Positions 20,063 to 31,120 of a DNA stretch of 64,000 bases are shown here, in pieces (position 1 is the stretch's first letter; every line of letters begins with the position of its first letter). Position numbers and translations under genes: made by a program. Below the pieces are notes generated by a model. It was given only the letters and a program-made list of their open reading frames with translations, was not told the origin of the DNA and ran no database searches. Origin of the DNA: Cyclaneusma minus (lineage: Eukaryota > Ascomycota > Leotiomycetes > Marthamycetales > Marthamycetaceae); assembly GCA_037179335.1 (NCBI GenBank), contig JAKZHN010000026.1:310001-374000 (forward strand), written 5' to 3'.

Positions 20063-22347
20063 TCATTCATGGAAGAAGCTTCCGCGCTCCCTCGGCGGAG
20101 CAGTAGAAGGCCCGGCATCCGTCATGTGGATATCATCTGCACTGTAAGATGCTTCGCCGGGAATTAAACCTGTCATCTGTTGATCGGAAGCCGGGTAGGG
20201 AAATTGTGCGCTGTGAGGCCGATCAGGTAAGTCGTTTATTGCTCCGCTTTGTGCCAACAGGCTCGATGCTTCAGCAGGCGGAGAGAATGACCAAACCTGC
20301 TCTTGTTAGTACTAGAGGCAACGGAATCCGCACAGAAAACAAGCTCACCTCCATTATGGTGCGATTTGCTCTGCTGGCCATGATGACACATTTCTCTTCC
20401 TCGAAAGCCACCCGCCATACCGCATCAGCAGGTTCAGACAGTTCACGGACGAGCTGGCCAGTTTTGAGATCCCATACTTTCACCCTTCCATCACTGCCGC
20501 CACTGACTACGCGCGTCTCGTCAAATTGTAGGCTTGTCACGCTGTTGTCGTGGGCAGCCAAGCGGTGAATGGGCGCCATCTTTTCCAGTGACCACACCCG
20601 GACGGAGCCATCTGAGCCTCCGGTAACGAGCGTATTACCACGCATTTGCAGTTGCCCGACCAGTGACGTGTGGCCCTGAAGAATGGCTTGGCAAGTGCTA
20701 TATCTTTGTCAGCCATAGACAGCACAAGCGACAAGGGAGCAGCATACCCGTTAACAGGGTCCCAAATCCGCACACTGGTATCTAGACTACCAGTGGCTAC
20801 TCGGTTCCCATCAAAAGCAATTGCGTAGATTTGGCTGAAATGTCCAGTCAAGGTTCTCAAGCATCTGCCTTCTGAGATGCTCCATACCCGAGCTGTAGTA
20901 TCATAACTTCCCGATACTACAATGTCGCCCTTAATCTCAAGACACCTGACACTCGCTTGGTGGCCTACCAGCACATTTCGGCAGAGACCAGTCTTGATAT
21001 CCCATATCCTCAACGTCGTGTCTCTGGATCCGGAGATGGCCGTTTCCGAGTCCGACATCTTCAGACATCGCACGGTCGACGTGTGTCCACGCAGCGTGTG
21101 GATACTTGTTCTGCGAGAGCATCAGTTTTTCGTGTTCGAATTTTATATCGTTAATATGACTCACCCGGTACACATGTTCCACACCCGGACGTCGCGATCA
21201 CAGCCGCCACTGACCAAAGTATCACCCCAGGGAACCATAGCCCATACCCCCATCACATGACCTTGGAGAGTAACCTGACCACCGCCATCTGTGTTGAAGA
21301 CGTGTATTTTGGCATTATCTAAGGCCACGACAATGTAATTTGGCGTCAAGTGTAGACTTGTTACAACACCTTGATCCTGGGTAATTTGTCGAGTTGAATG
21401 ACGTCCACCAGTCCTCCATGCTGTCTCCACTAGGTATCTCTGTTTAAAGAAAGATTTGTGTCTACCACTCATGACTGGTCTTCCAAGTTTGGAAGCAGTG
21501 TTGATACCGGGGAATGCCTTGAAGCCTTGGCCGGGATTGGAGCCGGGAAAAGATCGGGAAGAGCCATCAAGGCTGGCTAGCGAGGGTACAGGAAAAGGTG
21601 AGGGTCGGATGGGTTGAGACAGCTGTGTATTATCATTCCAATTATTCTGGATATTCGCAGGCTCCTCTTGAGGAGAATCCCAAGACTGTCGGCGCTTGTA
21701 CTCGTGTTTGTAGCAGAGGTCTTTCCACGTCACATCGTCATTGAGTAATTCTCGCCAACGTTTCGAAACTTGTGATGCGCGAACCATAACTTTGGGGTCA
21801 TCGATAAAAGATATGATCTGGAAGCAGTGTCAGTGTTGTGATGGTCTGTCAAAGGCAGACCACTTACTCGCAGGCACAACTCGCTGGGCAATGTCGTGAA
21901 AGGGTCCTTTTTGAGCAGTGGGCTGACATATTGATGCACGAAACTGAGTTGAGAGCTCGTGCAAAGATTCAGTAGATCTGCCAGAATTCTTGTCCGCTCC
22001 GGACCTGATCTGTCCTTGAAATAACGTCGGACACGGGAGAGAAAAAGGTCTTCTTGGTCGCCAGCAGCACTCCAGTCTGGCCGCATAACATCAGGACCTG
22101 GACTCGCTACGGGCGTGGGAGGTCTCTGTGGGGCGAATTCTTCGTCTATTTCATCTGCATCTGGAGTGGCCATGTTGGGTGTGAGAGGGCCATGCGGCCG
22201 GCACTGGGTAACCTTGTCGAGTCTCGCAGACATTCGAGTGTTGGCGGTATTGACGGTCAAGGCGTTTCGTGTAGGCGACGACTCGTCGTCGTTCGCAATG
22301 GAAGCTCTTCGTTCGGTCAGGCTTAGAGGTCGGTAGATGCTCTCCAT
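20063..22347 (-). CDS. F-box/WD40 substrate receptor of SCF ubiquitin ligase, Cdc4/Fbw7-like
   Basis: Recruits phosphorylated substrates to the SCF ubiquitin ligase. Exons on the - strand: 22347-21868, 21817-21165, 21110-20748, 20697-20349, 20296-20063, giving 692 residues. The first 110 residues are Ser/Pro-rich. The F-box lies at about 152-200 (TTLPSELCLRIISFIDDPKV then VSKRWRELL). Seven or so WD40 blades follow from about residue 280, with repeats such as LVSGGCDRDVRVWN, ISGSRDTTLRIWD, VVSGSYDTTARVW, VATGSLDTSVRIWD, LVTGGSDGSVRVW and VVSGGSDGRVKVWD. The arrangement matches Cdc4/Fbw7. An alternative is the SconB/Met30 group, but the even GHxxxVRCL blade pattern fits Cdc4 better. The C-terminal 70 residues are an unconserved tail. 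Confidence 0.9.
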
Positions 22348-23487
22348 TATGCTGAAAGCCGGTCGAGGGAAGCTACGGGTCGCATGTGCAAAGGCGCGCA
22401 GTCGACGGCGGCTGGCGTAGGAAGAACGAAGGTTGGCCGAGGAGAAGGCGACTCTGGATGGGTTGGGCTGGTTCTATTTGGAGGAGAGGGCAGTCGTGGT
22501 GGGTGTCATTCCTTTGGGGGGTGGGTGCGGTCGTCGAATAGGGAGAGAGTGGTGGTCAGGAGAGTCGGTGGCAGCTGGACGGTCGCGAGCGCGAGACTCG
22601 GGGCACAAAGCAAGCAAGAGGGAGGGCCGGTCAGGAAGTCGGGAATGCGGTGGTGAGGCGGAACAGCGAGCGGAGCTGGTTGCAACGGGATGAGGTCAGG
22701 GTCGCGGCTGGGCTGGGCGTCTAACGGAGTCTAGGGAGTGCTCTAGAGAGAGTCTTCCGCGCAAGCAGAGCAGAGCAGCACGAAAGCAGACACAGGCAGC
22801 CTCGGGGGAATAAAGATGCAGGCGGCAGGGAACAAACACGTTTGCGAAGAGAGGGCGAGGACGGGGGAGACAGATAGTTTCAGCTTTTGCAGAAGCCAGA
22901 TGCTTAAGGCGTGGTGGACTTCGGGCGTCAGAAGATTGGATCGGTTTATTGGGCTTGGGCCAGCTGACTTGGACGGTTTGGGCACGCATGAACATGAAGC
23001 GACTCAGGCTTTGGCATGGTGACCCAAATAATGCGTGCGCTCGGGCCACCACAACATTCTACTCTAGTGCCGGCGCGCCTCTTCAGCTTCATTGAAGCCT
23101 TCAATACAACGTGCCGGACACAGCAACAGAGAAAGCGACTGGAGAGCCGGCTGTGCTGCTCCCCGAGTGGAGAGAATTTCCAATTGCTCGAAATGCTCAT
23201 ACTCCATCACTATGTGGGAATGTTCTTAGCCACTGGGGATGTTCGAGGGGCCAAGCTGAGTACAATTGTCAGTTGTCACCACGAGCCTCGTTCGCCTGTC
23301 GCTGCTTTCGGCCGCTGAGCTTCCTTTGTCTGAAAACATGAAACCACTTTCTGTAAGTCCGAAGGACCCGTCATCCTTTCACTATGGTCCGATTCACTGG
23401 TCTCCCACCTCCAATGTCGCTCTCCAGACCACTCTGTCACTTCCTTGTTCCTCTCTTCAGTGCCTGCTTTGTCCAGCGCATGCTGCG
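22348..23487. other. intergenic region upstream of the F-box and kinase genes
   Basis: About 1.1 kb separating two divergent genes. It is purine-rich on + at 22400-22700 and contains two isolated 19-bp motifs of the dispersed family (23178-23196 and 23223-23241, the latter TTCTTAGCCACTGGGGATG). The kinase frame is open upstream to 23266, including ATG 23338, so its leader or an N-terminal extension lies here. Confidence 0.45.
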
Positions 23488-25765
23488 ATGAACCCGCTTC
23501 CCAATGACCCCCTCGGACGGCCCAAGAATCGCCCCCTGCCCTACTTGGGTGTCGACGCAGATAATTGGGTTAAAAGCCATACACAATGGCAGTCCGGCTA
23601 CCTAGGTCCCGACTGGGAGGCAGTGGGGTGCCTTGGCAAAGGAGGTATGGGGATCGTCGGCCTGTACAGATACATTGGCCGCCAATACACCAGGTATAGC
23701 CAAGTTGCCATAAAACAGACGAGGCCGGGCAGAGGTAGTGCTTCATACGAGGCCGGTTGGTTGAGGTTGTTCGTCGACGTATGCCCGCATATTGTGCAGC
23801 TTGTTGGAGGCCCGTTCACTGAACTTCGCCTTGGAATCATTCCTCTCGACTCTGGGCCAGTCGAGCGCATTTATCTCGAATATTGCCCCGATGGGAGTCT
23901 GCGCGATGAAATCAAGGCGAGGCGGGCTCACCGGTAAGGAGGTGCTTAAAGGCAGGAGAGCCTGCATACATGCACATTATATGGCTAACGACGTTTTGCA
24001 GGACGAGCTTTTCCGAAATAGAGCTGTGGTCGCTTTTCCTTTGCCTTGCGAAAGGGGCTCTGGCTCTAAGACGTGGTACTGAGGATCCCAGGGTAGCGGC
24101 GAGGTTGGAGTATGAACTTGGTTCGCGAGCGTCCTCAAACCCAGTATCGAACATGGCTGACTTGCACACATAGCTCACTTTGATCTCAAGCCTGACAACG
24201 GTAGGATGACCCACACGCCAGATGAGTTTATGCTAATCTAAACTGGCCAAAGTTCTGCTCGGTGGCAACGATGGCAACGACAGAAAATTTGCTCGCTCTG
24301 GCGGTTTTGACAGAATCCGCTGCGGTCATGAGCAGGTTCCTATTGCTAAGGTACTGTTGCTACTGCTTTCTTTGCCTGGAGCCGTTCATTTGCTGAGATA
24401 CTTCAGATTGCGGACTTTGGTTTGGCGGTGTTTGCCAAAGGTATGCCAGACCCCATGTGCTCTTCTCTCAGATGCAGATTTTTGACATTTGATAGGTATG
24501 ACGGCCAGATCATTGGGTAGCATCCGGGGGACAGAAGGTTACCTTACTCCGGTACGTCATCTCTCATCATCGAGAAATATCTGTATGCCTTTCCTGTCGA
24601 AGCACGGCTGATTAGAGACGATGTTTCAACCGCCAGGAGCAAGCGCCATTGACTCTCAAGGTGCCTGGCTTTGCACTAGATTTCCCTAGAGATGCTTACT
24701 TTGGAAGTAAGATGAATGTTTGGTGAGGCCTGCAAATTGGTTGTCCCTGACGCTTCTCACACGTCAAATTATACTAACTGAAGTTTCAACAGGCAAGTCG
24801 GCAGAATCATGGGTGAAGCGATGGTTCCTGATTGGAGAACAAGAGGAACAATACTGGAGGCTTTTCAGCACCCAGCAACCGAAATCCTCAGGAAAGGTTA
24901 CACTTTCGGCCAAGATCTCATTTCACTCAACGGTTGGTCCGCACAAATCCGCCACCTCGTCCTCGAATGCTTGATGCTCGACCCTGAACACCGAATAAGT
25001 GCGGAGAATCTCTTGTTACAATGCACCCGCGGTCTAGCGGCGGCCCAAGACGCTGAGAGGCGGCGACACGCCGAAGAAGCTCAGAGAAGTCTGCGCCGGA
25101 GCCAGCGGTCGGATGATGAAGCTAGACTTAGCGACACTGATAGAAGGCATAAGAGCAGTAGGCAGCTGTTGGAGGATGAAGCTAAGAGCAAATCACAGAC
25201 AGGTTTCCTGGCCAGGCTTAGAGCATTCATAACCGGCAAGACCCCAGCAGAAAGGCCTATCAAGCCATTGCCGAAATCCAGAAGGCCAAACCCTGTCCAA
25301 GACCGAATATATCACATACCTGGAGCCTTTCCCGTCTCTAACGAAGAGTCGGGGAACCAAGCAGCAGACAAAGGTCCCCCAGGCACCGAGAACCGCCCAC
25401 GCACTATCATCCCCTCCTACTACTTCAATCCCGAGCTCAGAGACGAACCACACCTCAAATACAGAGTCGTGGTGCACCGTCCTGACCTCAGGGATGCGCC
25501 GGGACCTGACGTGCAGTTCGAGGCACTCTGCGTTCCATACGATATCACCCTTGACGAGTTCAAGCGGCGTGTACGGCAGGAGCGGGTCGAAATCGAGGAA
25601 ACGCTTGCGCTCCTCAGGTTGCAGGCCTGGCAAATAAGTTTTCTGCGTATGTACGTGACGGTTGAGATCAATAGGCGGTGGGTTGAGCTATTGGCCCCGC
25701 CGGGCACGCCTCTGCGTTTTCTTCATCCGCAGGGGGGGCCGGTGCATTTAATTTTCAGGAGATAA
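23488..25765 (+). CDS. divergent serine/threonine protein kinase
   Basis: Exons deduced from frame and splice sites: 23488-23933, 24002-24120, 24174-24200, 24253-24350, 24407-24440, 24496-24551, 24616-24722, 24793-25765, giving 619 residues with every junction in frame. The glycine loop LGKGGMGI is at 50-57 and the VAIK lysine at 76. The catalytic loop reads HFDLKPDN (190-197), so the HRD arginine is Phe. DFG is at 233-235. After GTEGYLTP the expected APE glutamate is absent. The C-lobe shows NVWQVGRIMGEAM and LVLECLMLDPEHRIS, the latter the usual DPxxRxS end of the domain. The C-terminal 300 residues are charged, then end in a compact domain I do not recognise. ATG 23338 is an alternative start. 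Targets unknown. Confidence 0.75.
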
Positions 25766-26330
25766 AGTGTGAGAGGTGAGAAAATGTGGTATAGGTAGCT
25801 ATCAGCCGGATCTTGATCTCTTGGTAGTAGTCATTACGTGAGGACTTGTTAAGCATTTATAAATTGCTCCTATGTTGCAAAACTTGGATTTCAATATAAA
25901 CGTTGAACCACGCTCAAAAAATGGGTTTAAATCTGGTTGCAACTCTTGGATTCGAGAAAGAAAAGGGCTGCGCCAAATCGCCTCTTCAGTTTAAAATGTT
26001 TTCAATTTCAATTTTCAGGTAAACACGATTAAGCATCATTTATTTATCAGAATACACTCTTAATACCAAATTCAGAGCTTCATTCTAAACAAAAATATCT
26101 TGCCCGCCGATTAGCATGCACTTTTCCACCTTCCATCCGCCCCCGCCCCCGGGGCTTCTAATAATCAAAAATTCACTTGTGACAGCCTGAGGCCTCGATC
26201 ACTCAGGATACTGTCAATCAAGTGGTATACTGTCAATCGCTTGGGATACTATCGATCAATTGACATATCATGATATTCCCAATTACTATTTGGAATATAA
26301 GTCCCCATCAATTTCTCATTTCCAGATCCC
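25766..26330. other. intergenic region between converging kinase and MDR genes
   Basis: About 565 bases, AT-rich at 25850-26110, with the short 19-bp array C at its right end. No gene seen. Confidence 0.45.
26192..26305. repeat. 19-bp tandem repeat array C
   Basis: Units CTGTCAATCAAGTGGTATA (26211), CTGTCAATCGCTTGGGATA (26230) and CTATCGATCAATTGACATA (26249) are in exact 19-bp register. They are preceded by an 18-nt unit (CCTCGATCACTCAGGATA) and followed by a longer TTCCCAATTACTATTTGGAA-type unit. Same family as arrays A, B and D. Confidence 0.7.
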
Positions 26331-27650
26331 CTACGCAAAAGGAACCGCATCTCCCACCTCGTCAACACTCAGCCCAACTTTCCCAATACTTCCACCCTTC
26401 TCGTTGATCTCGTGCGCCTTCTTGACGCCCTCCAAAGTCAACGGCAAGCGCTGCGTCAAATGACACACAACCTTCCCTTCCTCCACCAACCCCCTGAGCT
26501 CGTCGAGGATCCTTCCGTGCGATTCCATGTCAACCTGATAGTATGGTTTCGTCCCTAACAATGCCCACACAAAAGATAGCGATTTCGCCATGAACTCCGT
26601 GCCATACATGCTCGCCTTGCCCTGCACAATACTACACACCTTGCCAAACGGCGCGCAGATCTTCGCACACGTATCGAGATACGTATCCGTTGAGTGCGTG
26701 ATAAAAATATACCTAAATTTCGAAGGTCAGTCGTCAAGTCGGTGCCGTTAATTCTTTATCCAGACTTCCAAATCTCCACTCTGCCCCTTTACGGAACCGG
26801 AAACCGGAAGGCGTGTTTGTACGTCTGGACTTACTTGATCGGCACATCCAACTTCAGCTCCGCAACCTGCTTCACCACATCCTCCCTGTGGTTAACCACA
26901 TGAGTCGCGCCCATCTTCTTTGAAAACTCCACCGTCTCGGGCCTACTCGCCGTCGTAACCACAACCGGCAGTTTGCACAGCTTCCGTGCAATCTGCGTCG
27001 CCACAGCCCCCACACCCCCGGCTCCATTAATGATTAACAGTCCGGCCTGCTCAGCTTCAGCTTCGTTTGCAACCTTGGGGATTTCCAGGCGTTCAACAAG
27101 CGCTTCGTACGCGGTAATGTACGTCAGGGGCATAGCGGCGGCTTCGACAAAAGAGAGAGAGGAGGGTTTGAGGGCGCAGCTGCGTGAGTCGACAAGCTGC
27201 AGAGAGGCGTTAGAGCCGTGGCGGATGGGCGAGCCGGAGTAGAAGACTGCGTCGCCAGGAGAGAAGTTTTTTACAGATGGCCCGACGGCTTCAACAGTGC
27301 CGGAGCCGTCGTAGCCTAAGATTTGGTGCGGCTTGGGGACGCGATCATAGTAGTCTATAGGTATAGTTAGTGGCAACTTGGAACGAAATAGAAAGGCTTG
27401 GAGTGATTTGGGGGGGGGGGGCAGACCTGGGTAATCGTCGTAACGACCGGCTCGTACCTTAACGTCAATCGGGTTTATAGAAGCGGCTTTGACACTTTTT
27501 GAAGTCAGCTTTAATCACGAGCTGCGGACGGGGGTTTATTTCAATTTACCGGATCAACAAGTCATGGCCTTTTGGGGCTCCTGGATCGGGTACATCTTTG
27601 GATTTCAAAACCTCGGTACCGCCTCGAGACTCGACAAGAATAGCTTTCAT
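26331..27650 (-). CDS. medium-chain dehydrogenase/reductase, quinone-oxidoreductase-like
   Basis: A member of the MDR superfamily that reduces quinones or enones with NADPH, without structural zinc motifs. Exons on the - strand: 27650-27550, 27494-27427, 27354-26835, 26712-26331, giving 356 residues. The GroES-like N-terminal half contains KAASINPIDVKVRAGRY and LGYDGSGTVEAVG. The Rossmann half has the nucleotide motif INGAGGVGAVATQIA and MGATHVVNH. The C-terminus has the substrate-lid segment LTLEGVKKAHEINEKGG typical of quinone reductases. The second intron contains a run of ten or so C on the coding strand, which could give indel errors. Substrate unknown. Confidence 0.88.
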
Positions 27651-28491
27651 GGTGACTAGGTTCGTTCCGTTTCTTTTGTGTCAGACTCGAAAAAGATTTG
27701 CTAAGATGTAATAAACGGTTGCTGGATTGAAGTTGACTGTGACTCCGCAGGATGGTAGCTTTTATACACCTCAACTCAACCTGAAGCCTTACGTCAGTAA
27801 CGTCACACCGTGGGAGGTTGCTTAGCGATCGAATATATGGGGCCATCCGTCAGTCATCGGACTAGAGTACACTGTTTGTACATGTACCCATGAATGATCG
27901 ACTGGCAGCGTCATATGCGGCTTATCATTTCATCAAGGATTCTGGAGGAAATCGAAGTAACCCGGGAAATTGGGCATAGTCCAAGTGACCGACAGGAACC
28001 CAGTTAGTCGAAAATCCCAAATGATTAGAATCATTCCAGGGCATTAGGAAAAATAGAACCGGCTAGGAGGAATCAGATTATCTGAAAAAGTCCAAGCAAT
28101 TGTGAGCAGTTTGGAAACATGTGGCTAGGTAAGAGTTGGAATAAATCCCAATGATCAGGGAAGATCCAATAATTGAAACAACAAACTCAATCAGCGAACT
28201 TGCGACTAATCATGAAGTCTGTCAAGAATTTCTTGATCCCCTTGATAGGTCAATCTTTCATGTATCGTAATTACAAAGTAACAGGTGGCTAGAAAAGTCA
28301 CGGCATTCCATATGGTATTGAGACCTTGGAATGCTTTGTGCACCCACCAGATGATTTATAAACGCCGATATCACGGGCAACATTGCCAGACCCGGGACTT
28401 TTTGTCGCCTGAACACCAGTGAAAATCAAGTATGCAGGATACCCCATCCCGTGCGCCGGAGCCAATATGCAAGTCATGAGCAAGTAGCGCT
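27651..28491. other. intergenic region with a repeat array
   Basis: About 840 bases between the MDR gene start and the 3' end of the Ctk3 gene. The middle is filled by the 19-bp array D. No gene seen. Confidence 0.45.
27975..28182. repeat. 19-bp tandem repeat array D (inverted relative to A and B)
   Basis: About eleven units; most keep 19-bp register (28014, 28033, 28052, 28071, 28090, 28109, then after a 17-nt unit 28145 and 28164). The unit ATCCCAATGATCAGGGAAG is the reverse complement of the TTCCCTGATCATTGGGAT form, so this array is inverted compared with array B at 36842. Preceding units start at 27975 and 27994. Confidence 0.75.
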
Positions 28492-29440
28492 TCAAGGCTT
28501 ATAGGGAGAGTCCTCGTGGGTAGCACCCCGTTCCTCAACATTTCCCATAGCCGCGGTTTCCCTATCGGCCGCCTCCTGCTCGAAAATGTCGTAGTCGTCT
28601 TCGTTGACATCGCTGGTCTCATCCCACATTCTCTCAAATTCGACGTTCGGGCCGTCACTATGCGGAATAGCCCAGATGTCTTCTCGCAGGCGCTTGTGAC
28701 GCTCACGATCCTCTTCAATGCGCTGCTCGATCTGGCGCCTGTCGGGCCGCTGGGCAGATGTGATGGATGATCGCGGAATGCCTGCGCCGGGTGCTTTACT
28801 GAGGTTCTCGGATGCAAGGGAGGCCTCGCCGGGGGATGCGCTGTCAGGCGATAGGGCCATGGCGTCAGGAAGGGTGTCTCGCGACTGGAGACACTCGTCG
28901 ATCTCGGTGACGGTCTGGGAAAGCAAGTAACTCTTCTGCTGGAGAGACTGGAGTACCTGAGGTGGCAGTAAGTAAGAATATGGACAAGCTCAGTTGCGCG
29001 GGTCTACGCACTCTTCTCACGACCTTGACATTGGCGGCGCCCGACCCGTCCTCGGGCGCAACAGCATCGACAATGCGCAGGATATCGCGCTGCATCATGC
29101 GTAGATAGTCGGGATGGCCCTCCTTACTGGCCATATCGCACAGATGCTCGATGAAGTACATGATGTTGGCGCGGTTGTTCATGGAGTTGGAGTCCTTCTC
29201 GAGCTGCTCCAGGATGCACGAGTGCAGGTCCTCGTCCATGTCCTTGTACTTGAGGGCATAGTGGGCGGCCTTCTGCTGGGAGGTGACGGAGGCGCTGAGG
29301 TTCTGCAGTTGGGTGGTGAATCGGATTCGTACTTCGAAAGGATCGGCCATGTCGAGTCGCGCTGGATGCTCATCGAGAGGAGCGTCGGCGGTGCTTGTCG
29401 GCGGCTCGAGTGAGGCCCCGCCATTAGCGTTGTGCGACAT
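28492..29440 (-). CDS. CTK3: CTD kinase I gamma subunit, Ctk3-like
   Basis: The gamma subunit of the CTDK-I complex, which phosphorylates Ser2 of the RNA polymerase II C-terminal domain together with Ctk1 and Ctk2. Exons on the - strand: 29440-29012 and 28956-28492, giving 297 residues. The conserved N-terminal CID-like helical domain starts DPFEVRIRFTTQLQNLSASV and continues with ALKYKDMDEDLHSCILEQL, RANIMYFIEHLCDMA and DYLRMMQRDILRIVDAVAP. The exon junction falls inside KVVRRVLQSLQQK. The C-terminal half is acidic and disordered, with a conserved RRQIEQRIEEDRERHKRLRE helix and WDETSD. ATG 29350 (MADPFEV) is an alternative start. The gene is divergent from the proline gene, with starts 188 bases apart. 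Confidence 0.93.
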
Positions 29441-29628
29441 GACGTTCTTGGGAACGTGCACCGTGCACGCGCAAGGCTGCTTCAATGTGTGAGCAGAGGC
29501 GATTTGGGGAAAGAGGGGATCTTCAATTGACTTGTTTGTTGGGAGAGCAGTCAGACCACTCACTAAACGTCTGTTGTGATAGCAACAAGCCGCCTTCCTG
29601 CTTCAGTCGCAACGCGTGCGACAGCACC

Positions 29629-30644
29629 ATGGCCGACGAAGACAGCAACACCAATGGCGAAGGCCTCATCTTGACCGTACTAGGCTGCGGTACGTCGATA
29701 TCACCCCCATCCGCCCAACTCAGCACCTTTCTGACCATCACCCAGGAAATCTCGGCACCGCCATCCTCTCCGGAATCCTCTCCTCCCTAAAGTCTGCAAA
29801 CTCCCAGTCCTCCTCCGATCTTCCATCCAAGCTGCCCTCCAGCTTCATCGCCTGTGTCCGACGCCCTGAATCCGCCCAACGCATCTCGCAATCCCTCTCC
29901 TATTACTCCTCCGCCTTCAAGATAGTCCAAAATGACAATGTCACCGCCTGCGCCGAAGGAGACGTCGTTATCCTAGGCTGCAAACCCTACATGGTCAACG
30001 ATGTTCTGGGCGCTGAGGGGATAGCCGATGCTCTAAAAGGCAAGCTCCTCATCAGCATCTGTGCCGGCGTCCCCATCTCCCAAATCGAAAACGCGCTCTA
30101 CGGCCGCGAACTCTCCGTCGCCGAGCGCAGCTCACCAGATTTCTGCAAGGCGGTCCGCGTGATGCCGAACACGGCTGCAGGAATTCGCGAGTCGATGACT
30201 GTTATTGCGAACTCTGAGCCGCCTTTGGTAGACAACGATGCGAAGCTTGTGACGTGGATCTTTGAGAGGATTGGCCAAGTCGTGTATCTGCCGGCGTCGA
30301 ATATGGACGCGAGTACGGCGCTGTGTGGCAGTGGCCCGGCGTTCTTTGCCTTGATGATGGAGGCGGCGATAGATGGGGCGGTTGCGATGGGCTTACCGAG
30401 GAAGGAGGCCCAGAAGATGGCGGCGCAGACTATGAAGGGAACGGCCGGAATGGTACTGGATGGAGAACATCCGGCGCTTCTAAGGGAGAAAGTTACCACA
30501 CCTGGAGGATGTACAATAGGAGGTTTATTGGTGCTGGAGGAGGGAGGTGTTAGGGGGAGTGTGGCAAGGTCCGTTAGGGAGGCTACTGTTGTGGCTAGTC
30601 AGCTGGGCAAGGGGGTTCAGGGGGTCAACGGGACTAGATTTTAG
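29629..30644 (+). CDS. PRO3: pyrroline-5-carboxylate reductase
   Basis: Reduces pyrroline-5-carboxylate to proline with NADPH, the last step of proline synthesis. Exons 29629-29689 and 29746-30644 give 319 residues. The Rossmann start is split by the intron as VLGCG then NLGTAILSGI. Other landmarks are VVILGCKPYMV, KAVRVMPNTAAGIRESMTV, the CGSGPAFFALMMEAAIDGAV dimer and active-site region, and TMKGTAGMVLDGEHPALLRE followed by VTTPGGCTIGGLLVLE. The length is slightly above yeast Pro3 (286), from an insertion after the first strand (SSLKSANSQSSSDLPSKLPS). The gene shares a short bidirectional promoter region with the Ctk3 gene. Confidence 0.96.
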
Positions 30645-31120
30645 AAGGCCGCTTCTAGTCACAGAATTACAATTGCTTGATCACAACTGACTGATTATTT
30701 AAATTCCGTCTCTCTCCTTTAGAGGCTCTCCAGGAATAGAGTAGATAATGGTCGATACAGTTCTGTGGAACATGTGAAAAAGTCTTGCATATTATGGTTA
30801 AAAGGTGAAGAGTTCAACATGAAACATATAGTATGAAATCCGTCTGGTCCGAGATCGCACAGATTATATACCAGTCATCACGTGATTTTGAAAAGCACAG
30901 TACAAAAGGCTACCCGTATATTACAGTACGAATTCGCGTTTGGATTGCAGAGGCTCGGGTTTGTGGCTAGTTGCTTTTCAGCAACACGGCAAGATAACGA
31001 GTTGAACCTTCCAGCAGAAAAAGCACAAATGCGCCCCTATATGCCCAAATTGAAAGCCAGATGCAGACCAGCAAACAGACGCCGGAGCCCTTATGTGTCA
31101 TGAAAGGCCTTGGTATCTGA
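30645..31120. other. intergenic region between converging genes, no gene seen
   Basis: About 475 bases separating the 3' ends of the PRO3 and HAT1 genes. AT-rich around 30640-30860. Nothing further recognised. Confidence 0.4.

Noticed and set aside
24616..24690. Frameshift or pseudogene in the kinase gene
   Set aside because: All eight exons join in frame with GT-AG junctions and give a complete C-lobe, so a disabled gene is not required. The odd activation segment is listed as a finding instead.
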